This document shows positions 6,847 to 11,272 of a stretch of DNA of 11,272 nucleotides, piece by piece. The notes beneath the pieces are model-generated. The model ran no database searches. It saw nothing but the letters and a program-made list of their open reading frames with translations, and had not been told where the DNA came from. Numbering within the stretch: position 1 is the stretch's first letter; the number at the start of each line of letters is the position of its first letter. The translations under genes and the position numbers were made by a program. Location: the NCBI GenBank assembly GCA_021731345.1, contig JAKFXO010000038.1, forward strand, positions 3,609 through 14,880, in the 5' to 3' direction. The DNA comes from Candidatus Peribacterales bacterium. Lineage in GTDB: Bacteria > Patescibacteriota > Gracilibacteria > Peribacterales > Peribacteraceae.

Positions 6847-9800
6847 ATGATCCGCCTCATCGGCGGACTCATGGTATTTGGACTCTCGATGCCGGTGGCG
6901 ACTGCGCTCACGCCATCGTACGTGACTGACCCGACAAGCTGTCCGTCCTCTGATTCGCAGTTCCCGGGACAGAACTGTTCGAGCGGCCTCGATATCTGTG
7001 GTGTTGATACATCCACCGTGACTGATGTCACACAGTGTTACGACAACTCTACGATCTCCGCTCCGGGTGGATCCGCAACATCAAACACCCTCTATACAGG
7101 AAGCCTTGGTGGAGGTTATATCTTGGACTGTTTTGCCGATGCAGATGCAGCCGCGCCATTCTGTGACAACAACGGTGCATGGCTCTGTAACCGCTCCAGT
7201 ACGTGTTATACGACGAAGCAGCGCGACACGACGTGTACCGCTCCGGGAGTGGCTTCTTGTGGAAGCTGCCGCAGCGGATATCAGGACTGTGGAGGTGATG
7301 ACGCCTGTGAAGTACAGACTGGTACGACGAACTACCCAACTGGTGCGAACAACAACTATGCAGGGTCCTGTGGTGTGCAGTGTGACAGCGGATACTCCGA
7401 CTGTGACGCGTCTGGTGCTGGCTCTGGAAACGGTTGTGAAATTCAGGCGAATGCCGCATGTACCACAGCCGACGGTGCAGCGGGTACGTACATCGGATGT
7501 TCCTGTGTACCGACGAAGAGTTATTTCCAGACTGGAACGCGCTCGACGTACTCCACATCAAACCCACTACTCTGGGGACGCCAGCTCAACGGCACAGGAA
7601 TGCTCATCAGTTTTGCAAACAAAGTTGGTGAGATGTTTGCAGTCTACAACTCGGGTGCTGTGAAGATCGGTAATTTCACCGCTGGAAGCGGTACAGGAGC
7701 TGGAACCATTCGTTGGACGGGTGCAGATTTTGAGGGTTATGACGGTTCTACATGGATCAGCATGACGGGCGGTTCTGCTGGCGGTCTTACGATCCTCAGT
7801 GGTGATGCTCGCTACGTCCGCAAAGCAGGTGACACCATGACTGGTTCACTCATCGTGCAGGCGACGATGTCCGGTCGCCACCTTATTGTCTCTCAGACGG
7901 CATCGTTCTCCGGCGCATTGATTGCAGCGGGGAACGCTACCGTACGCGGAACTCTCTCCGGTTCCAGGCTCGTTGTCTCCGGTCACACGAATATTTCTGG
8001 AACATTGCTTGTACTCAACGGCATCACATCACGTAGGACGATCTCCGGTGCGAACCTCTATGCATCCGCGTCCATCTCCGGTGCACACCTTTATAGTGCG
8101 ACCACATTCGGCGGTGCAGGGCTCGTAAGCTGTAACGGCGCAACACAGAAACTGATGTACAACTCCGCGACGAAGAGATTTGAGTGTGGAACGGACCTAA
8201 ATACCGGCGGGGGATCAGTCTCTACCGGAAGCGTCCTCCTTATAGGTGATGCTCGTTACGTGAAGAAGTCAGGTGACACGATGACGGGTGCTTTGATTGT
8301 GCAGGCATCTATCTCTGGTTCCCGCCTGGTTATTTCGGGTCATGCCTCAGTGTCCGGTGCTCTTCTCGTCAAAAATAACATTACGACTCTCGGAACTCTC
8401 TCTGGCTCTAACCTCACGGTGTCTCGCAGTGCATCGATCTCCGGAACGCTCATCGTCAAAACAGGAATCACATCCAAAGGCTCTGTCTCCGGTTCTACGA
8501 TTGACGGCTTTGGCTTGGGCTCTTGTAGCGGTGCAACCCAGAAGCTTCTCTACAACTCTGCAACGGACAAATTTGAATGTGGAACGATCACAGCCGCTGG
8601 AACATTCTCCACTGGTAACGTCCTCACCATCGGTGACGCTCGCTACGTGAAGAAATCTGGTGACACGATGACGGGTGCACTCGTCGTCAATATTTCAGGT
8701 GGCGATCTCAATACCGTTGGAATCAAAGTTATCAATACCCTCTCCGGAGCCCAGCTCCATGCGGAAAGACTGCTTACGTCTTCTGGCATGATCGTTGGCG
8801 AAAGTGGAGCGATTCTCGATGGAGGAACATTCTACGTTGATGCCGGAAACAACCGTGTCGCGATCGGCAAAACAAATGCCAAATCGACGCTCGATGTTGT
8901 TGGTTCTATCTCTGGTGCATCACTGACTCTCAGTAATCTCCGTGGTTGTGACACGATCGACACTGATGCAAACGGCAACCTAACGTGTGGAAGCGACCAA
9001 TCTGCTGGTTCTGGACTTGATCAGAATACTGCTGATGCTCGTTACGTGCGCAGATCCGGAAGTACGATGACTGGTGTTCTCGTCATCGATATCACCGGAG
9101 GAAACCCGACAACACTCGGACTCAATGTCAGAAACACGATCTCCGGTTCACGCCTTCTCGTTTCTGGCCACGCGAACATTTCTGGCGCTCTCCTTGTCAA
9201 AAACAACATCACGACTCTTGGCACTCTGTCTGGTTACAACCTCACGGTGTCCCGCAGCGCATCGATCTCCGGAACACTTATTGTAAAGACCGGTATTACG
9301 TCGAAGGGCTCAGTTTCAGGATCTACGATCGATGGTTTCGGTCTGGGCTCCTGTAACGGTGCGACGCAGAAACTTCTCTACAACAGCACCACTGATAAAT
9401 TCGAATGTGGAACGATCACGGCAGCTGGAACATTCTCTACCGGTAACGTTCTCACGATCGGTGATGCTCGCTACGTCAGAAAGTCCGGTGACACGATGAC
9501 AGGTTCGCTCATCGTGCAGGCAACGATGTCGGGTCGCCACCTTATTGTCTCTCAGACAGCTTCCTTCTCTGGTGCCATCATTGCGGCATCGAACGCGACT
9601 GTAAAAGGAACACTCTCCGGTTCACGCCTTGTTGTCTCTGGACACGCGAACATCTCTGGAACATTACTCGTGCTGAACGGCATCACATCCAAACAGACTG
9701 TCTCTGGATCTAACCTCTACGCTGCCAAATCCATCACCGGTTCTCACCTCTACGTTGCTCAAACTTTCGGCGGAGCAGGCCTCGCAGACTGTGACACTGC

Positions 9801-11272
9801 AGGTACCAGCAAGCTGCTCTGGGACTCAACAACCAAGCGCTTCTCCTGTGGCACAGATAGCAATGCAGGAACCTTCGGGACAGGAAATGTTCTCACGATT
9901 GGTGATGCTCGTTACGTAAAGAAATCTGGTGACACGATGACCGGTTCACTCATTGTGCAGGCTACGATGTCTGGTCGTCATCTGATTGTCTCTCAGACTG
10001 CAACCTTCTCTGGTGCTGTCATCGCAAAGACAAACGTGACGGTGAAGGGCACGCTTTCGGGTTCGAGACTCGTTGTGTCCGGCAATACGAACATCTCCGG
10101 AACACTCCTCGTCCTTAACAATATTACGTCAAAGGCCACGGTCTCTGGATCCAACCTCTTTGCCTCTAAGTCTATCACCGGTTCTCACCTCTATGCAGCA
10201 CAGACATTTGGTGGCGCAGGACTCGCTGACTGTGACACAGCAGGAACCAGTAAGCTTCTCTGGGATGCCACGACGAAGCGCTTCTCCTGTGGCACGGATC
10301 AGGACACCAACACCACCTACACAGCAGGCCAAGGCCTCACGCTCAACGGCACGTCTTTCCGCTTGAGCGACGCATTCTCCGGCACATCACTCACGGTCTA
10401 CGGCACCATGTCCGGCTCCCGCCTCGTTGTGTCTGGCCATGCCAACATCTCTGGCTCTCTCCTCGTAAAAAATAACATTGTCGCTCGTGGCGCTATTTCC
10501 GGTTCCTCACTCTTCGGCTTCGGTCTTGGCGACTGTAGCTCGAGCAGCAAGAAGCTGACGTACAACAACTCGACAGGTAAGTTCAGCTGTCAGGACGACC
10601 TCACTGCTGCATCCGGCCTTGAATATGCCACTGCCCGCGACATCTTCGTGAACCAGTCTGGCGACACGATGACGGGTGCGCTTGTTGTTGATGTGACTGG
10701 TGGCAATCCTTTGACTCTAGGTCTCAATATTAAAAATACTATCTCCGGCTCTCGTCTCATCGTCTCCGGTCACGCAAACATTTCGGGCTCTCTTCTCGTC
10801 AAAAATAATCTCGTTACGAGGGGCGACTTCAATATGTACGACAGCGCGGATAACAATCAGATGCGTTTGTATAGCTATGGAACAAGCGGATTTGAGATCG
10901 ACTTGGTCGGATCGAACGTTGGTACGTTCGCATTCAGCAGTGACCTCTCCGTTGGTGTAGGTACTCAAACTCCAAAAGCCCAATTTGGTGTTCTAGGTAC
11001 TATCTCCGGTTCTCGTTTGAGCATCAGCAATAACGCCAATATCTCCGGAGCCCTCCTCGTCAAAAACAACATCACGTCTCTCGGAACTCTCTCCGGTTAT
11101 AACCTGACAGTGTCTCGCTCTGCCTCCATCTCTGGCACGCTCATCGTCAAAACAGGAATTACTTCGAAGGGCTCAGTCTCGGGTTCTACGATCGACGGTT
11201 TTGGTCTTGGCTCTTGTAACGGTGCGACGCAGAAGCTTCTCTACAACGCTACGACTGACAAATTTGAATGTG
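6847..11272 (+). CDS. Giant secreted modular fibre/adhesin with tail-fibre-like repeats, partial (runs off right edge)
   Basis: A stop-free frame of 1,475 codons runs from ATG 6847 to the end of the window. Residues 1-20 (MIRLIGGLMVFGLSMPVATA) form a clear Sec signal peptide, which selects this start although no Shine-Dalgarno is visible. Residues 32-220 are a 20-cysteine domain with CxxGYxDC...CE-type units (CRSGYQDCGGDDACEV, CDSGYSDC...GCEI). Residues 285-308 carry AGTIRWTGADFEGYDGSTW, a motif common at the edges of fibre proteins. From residue 319 onward come repeated modules headed by GDARYVxKSGDTMTG, the phage tail-fibre-type DARYV/GDTMTG motif, followed by SG-punctuated beta repeats such as GSRLVVSGHANISGTLLV. 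Two inserted segments (667-686 and 1368-1384) have the VGIGTxxPxAxLxVxG-like pattern seen near trimeric fibre and S74-type regions. The signal peptide argues for a cell-surface fibre rather than a virion protein. I infer a long, probably trimeric adhesin. A C-terminal anchor or chaperone domain would lie beyond the window. Confidence 0.9.
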   Translation, partial: MIRLIGGLMVFGLSMPVATALTPSYVTDPTSCPSSDSQFPGQNCSSGLDICGVDTSTVTDVTQCYDNSTISAPGGSATSNTLYTGSLGGGYILDCFADADAAAPFCDNNGAWLCNRSSTCYTTKQRDTTCTAPGVASCGSCRSGYQDCGGDDACEVQTGTTNYPTGANNNYAGSCGVQCDSGYSDCDASGAGSGNGCEIQANAACTTADGAAGTYIGCSCVPTKSYFQTGTRSTYSTSNPLLWGRQLNGTGMLISFANKVGEMFAVYNSGAVKIGNFTAGSGTGAGTIRWTGADFEGYDGSTWISMTGGSAGGLTILSGDARYVRKAGDTMTGSLIVQATMSGRHLIVSQTASFSGALIAAGNATVRGTLSGSRLVVSGHTNISGTLLVLNGITSRRTISGANLYASASISGAHLYSATTFGGAGLVSCNGATQKLMYNSATKRFECGTDLNTGGGSVSTGSVLLIGDARYVKKSGDTMTGALIVQASISGSRLVISGHASVSGALLVKNNITTLGTLSGSNLTVSRSASISGTLIVKTGITSKGSVSGSTIDGFGLGSCSGATQKLLYNSATDKFECGTITAAGTFSTGNVLTIGDARYVKKSGDTMTGALVVNISGGDLNTVGIKVINTLSGAQLHAERLLTSSGMIVGESGAILDGGTFYVDAGNNRVAIGKTNAKSTLDVVGSISGASLTLSNLRGCDTIDTDANGNLTCGSDQSAGSGLDQNTADARYVRRSGSTMTGVLVIDITGGNPTTLGLNVRNTISGSRLLVSGHANISGALLVKNNITTLGTLSGYNLTVSRSASISGTLIVKTGITSKGSVSGSTIDGFGLGSCNGATQKLLYNSTTDKFECGTITAAGTFSTGNVLTIGDARYVRKSGDTMTGSLIVQATMSGRHLIVSQTASFSGAIIAASNATVKGTLSGSRLVVSGHANISGTLLVLNGITSKQTVSGSNLYAAKSITGSHLYVAQTFGGAGLADCDTAGTSKLLWDSTTKRFSCGTDSNAGTFGTGNVLTIGDARYVKKSGDTMTGSLIVQATMSGRHLIVSQTATFSGAVIAKTNVTVKGTLSGSRLVVSGNTNISGTLLVLNNITSKATVSGSNLFASKSITGSHLYAAQTFGGAGLADCDTAGTSKLLWDATTKRFSCGTDQDTNTTYTAGQGLTLNGTSFRLSDAFSGTSLTVYGTMSGSRLVVSGHANISGSLLVKNNIVARGAISGSSLFGFGLGDCSSSSKKLTYNNSTGKFSCQDDLTAASGLEYATARDIFVNQSGDTMTGALVVDVTGGNPLTLGLNIKNTISGSRLIVSGHANISGSLLVKNNLVTRGDFNMYDSADNNQMRLYSYGTSGFEIDLVGSNVGTFAFSSDLSVGVGTQTPKAQFGVLGTISGSRLSISNNANISGALLVKNNITSLGTLSGYNLTVSRSASISGTLIVKTGITSKGSVSGSTIDGFGLGSCNGATQKLLYNATTDKFEC
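7801..8196 (+). repeat. Fibre module type A, copy 1
   Basis: This module has 132 residues, from GDARYVRKAGDTMTG to FECGTD. Type A is defined by SLIVQATMSGRHLIVSQTASF, then SGSRLVVSGHTNISGTLLV, TTFGGAGL and a closing Cys pair (codons at 8131 and 8185). It matches the copies at 9460 and 9901. Confidence 0.85.
8362..8676 (+). repeat. Fibre module type B tail, copy 1, plus the next DARYV head
   Basis: This 105-residue block runs from LLVKNNITTLGTLSG to the end of the following GDARYVKKSGDTMTG. It contains NLTVSRSASISGTLIVKTG, SGSTIDGFGLGSC and KFECGTITAAGTFSTGNV. It aligns without gaps to 9190-9504, with 4 residue changes in 105. Confidence 0.88.
8632..9000 (+). repeat. Fibre module type C with VGIG-type insert
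   Basis: The head GDARYVKKSGDTMTG is followed by ALVVNISGGDLNTVGIKV, a distinct SSGMIVGESGAILDGGTF segment, and NNRVAIGKTNAKSTLDVVG (about 8848-8904). The closing Cys pair (8947, 8986) is 13 residues apart, shorter than in other modules. The module appears once in the window. Confidence 0.75.
9190..9504 (+). repeat. Fibre module type B tail, copy 2, plus the next DARYV head
   Basis: This is the same 315-base unit as 8362-8676. I count about 59 base differences but only 4 residue differences, so most changes are synonymous. Its own head (9031-9075, ADARYVRRSGSTMTG, then GGNPTTLGLNV) resembles the head at 10630 more than the head of copy 1. Confidence 0.88.
9460..9858 (+). repeat. Fibre module type A, copy 2
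   Basis: This 133-residue type A module closes with GLADCDTAGTSKLLWDS and FSCGTD (Cys codons 9790 and 9847). It differs from the adjacent copy 3 at 14 of 133 residues (about 89% identical by hand count). Confidence 0.87.
9901..10299 (+). repeat. Fibre module type A, copy 3
   Basis: This 133-residue type A module directly follows copy 2 after a short TFGTGNVLTI linker. The closing Cys pair is at codons 10231 and 10288. It leads into TNTTYTAGQGLTLNGTSFRL, a segment style common in fibre proteins, which starts a shorter module lacking the DARYV head (about 10312-10620; Cys codons 10534 and 10588). Confidence 0.87.
10630..10998 (+). repeat. Fibre module with degenerate DARYV head and second VGIG-type insert
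   Basis: The head reads TARDIFVNQSGDTMTG, so GDTMTG is kept but DARYV is degenerate. VVDVTGGNPLTLGLNIKN and SGSRLIVSGHANISGSLLV follow. A unique segment (MYDSADNNQMRLYSYG and on) then leads to SVGVGTQTPKAQFGVLG (10948-10998). No Cys pair closes this stretch before the type B tail begins. Confidence 0.7.
11053..11272 (+). repeat. Fibre module type B tail, copy 3 (cut by window edge)
   Basis: The 73 complete codons match 9190-9408 with 2 residue changes (T/S and S/A). The closing Cys pair is at codons 11215 and 11269. The window ends one base after the second Cys codon, so at least one more head is likely to the right. Confidence 0.87.

Noticed and set aside
7025..7663. Plus-strand 212-codon open frame in another frame
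   Set aside because: It overlaps the Cys-rich region of the fibre gene in a different frame and is rich in Arg/Thr/Val as expected for a shifted reading.
7801..11272. Regularly spaced repeats as a possible CRISPR array or DNA satellite
   Set aside because: The units are 315-440 bases, all in one open frame, and differ mainly at third codon positions, so they are protein repeats.
6847..11272. Prophage tail-fibre gene
   Set aside because: The DARYV/GDTMTG motifs fit, but there is a Sec signal peptide and a 20-Cys domain, and no other phage gene is in the window.
5728..11272. Interrupted single gene (pseudogene) broken at TAA 6793
   Set aside because: The upstream protein ends with a complete Cys-rich domain and the downstream one begins with its own signal peptide, so two genes are more likely.
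1..11272. Alternative genetic code with TGA read as Gly, as in Gracilibacteria
   Set aside because: None of the more than 3,600 codons in the four real frames is TGA, which would be unlikely for such Gly-rich proteins under that code.

Overview
The window looks like a cell-surface and host- or particle-contact locus from an uncultured bacterium. It has about 50% GC and a standard genetic code: more than 3,600 codons of long reading frame contain no in-frame TGA, and both complete genes end in TAA. The mix of very large secreted proteins, a membrane-anchored Cys-rich lectin-like protein and a tail-fibre-like repeat protein with a Sec signal peptide recalls Candidate Phyla Radiation (Patescibacteria) genomes, possibly a Peribacteria-like lineage. 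That placement is an inference from protein style, not from a marker gene. The LEPR-like N-terminal motif of the giant minus-strand protein is best known from Planctomycetes and other bacteria with giant exoproteins, so that source remains open. No rRNA, tRNA, CRISPR array, transposase or integrase is visible.

Layout. (1) Positions 1-535, minus strand: a partial small Cys-rich membrane or secreted protein that runs off the left edge. (2) Positions 542-5449, minus strand: a giant protein of up to 1,635 residues. It has an LEPR-type export/anchor motif, a tandem pair of ~144-residue domains, a helical/coiled-coil segment, beta-rich modules and a C-terminal pancreatic-lipase-like alpha/beta hydrolase domain with a visible Ser/Asp/His triad. 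Its stop codon lies 6 bases before the start of gene 1, so the two probably form an operon. (3) Positions 5450-5727: a divergent intergenic region with a good extended -10 promoter for the rightward genes, a weaker candidate for the leftward genes, and two short palindromes. (4) Positions 5728-6795, plus strand: a 355-residue single-pass membrane protein with a Gly/Thr/Asn-rich stalk and a Cys-rich C-terminal lectin-like domain. (5) Positions 6847-11272, plus strand: the first 1,475 residues of a giant secreted fibre protein (signal peptide, 20-Cys N-terminal domain, then shuffled tail-fibre-like modules) that continues past the right edge.

How they may work together (inference): the locus encodes a surface apparatus. 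A long modular fibre and a short tethered lectin-like protein could recognise a partner surface, while the divergently encoded giant hydrolase could act on lipids or esters at that surface. The most notable sequence signals are the modular architecture of the fibre, with a Cys pair closing nearly every module, and the strong excess of synonymous change between its repeats, which points to old duplications kept under protein-level selection.
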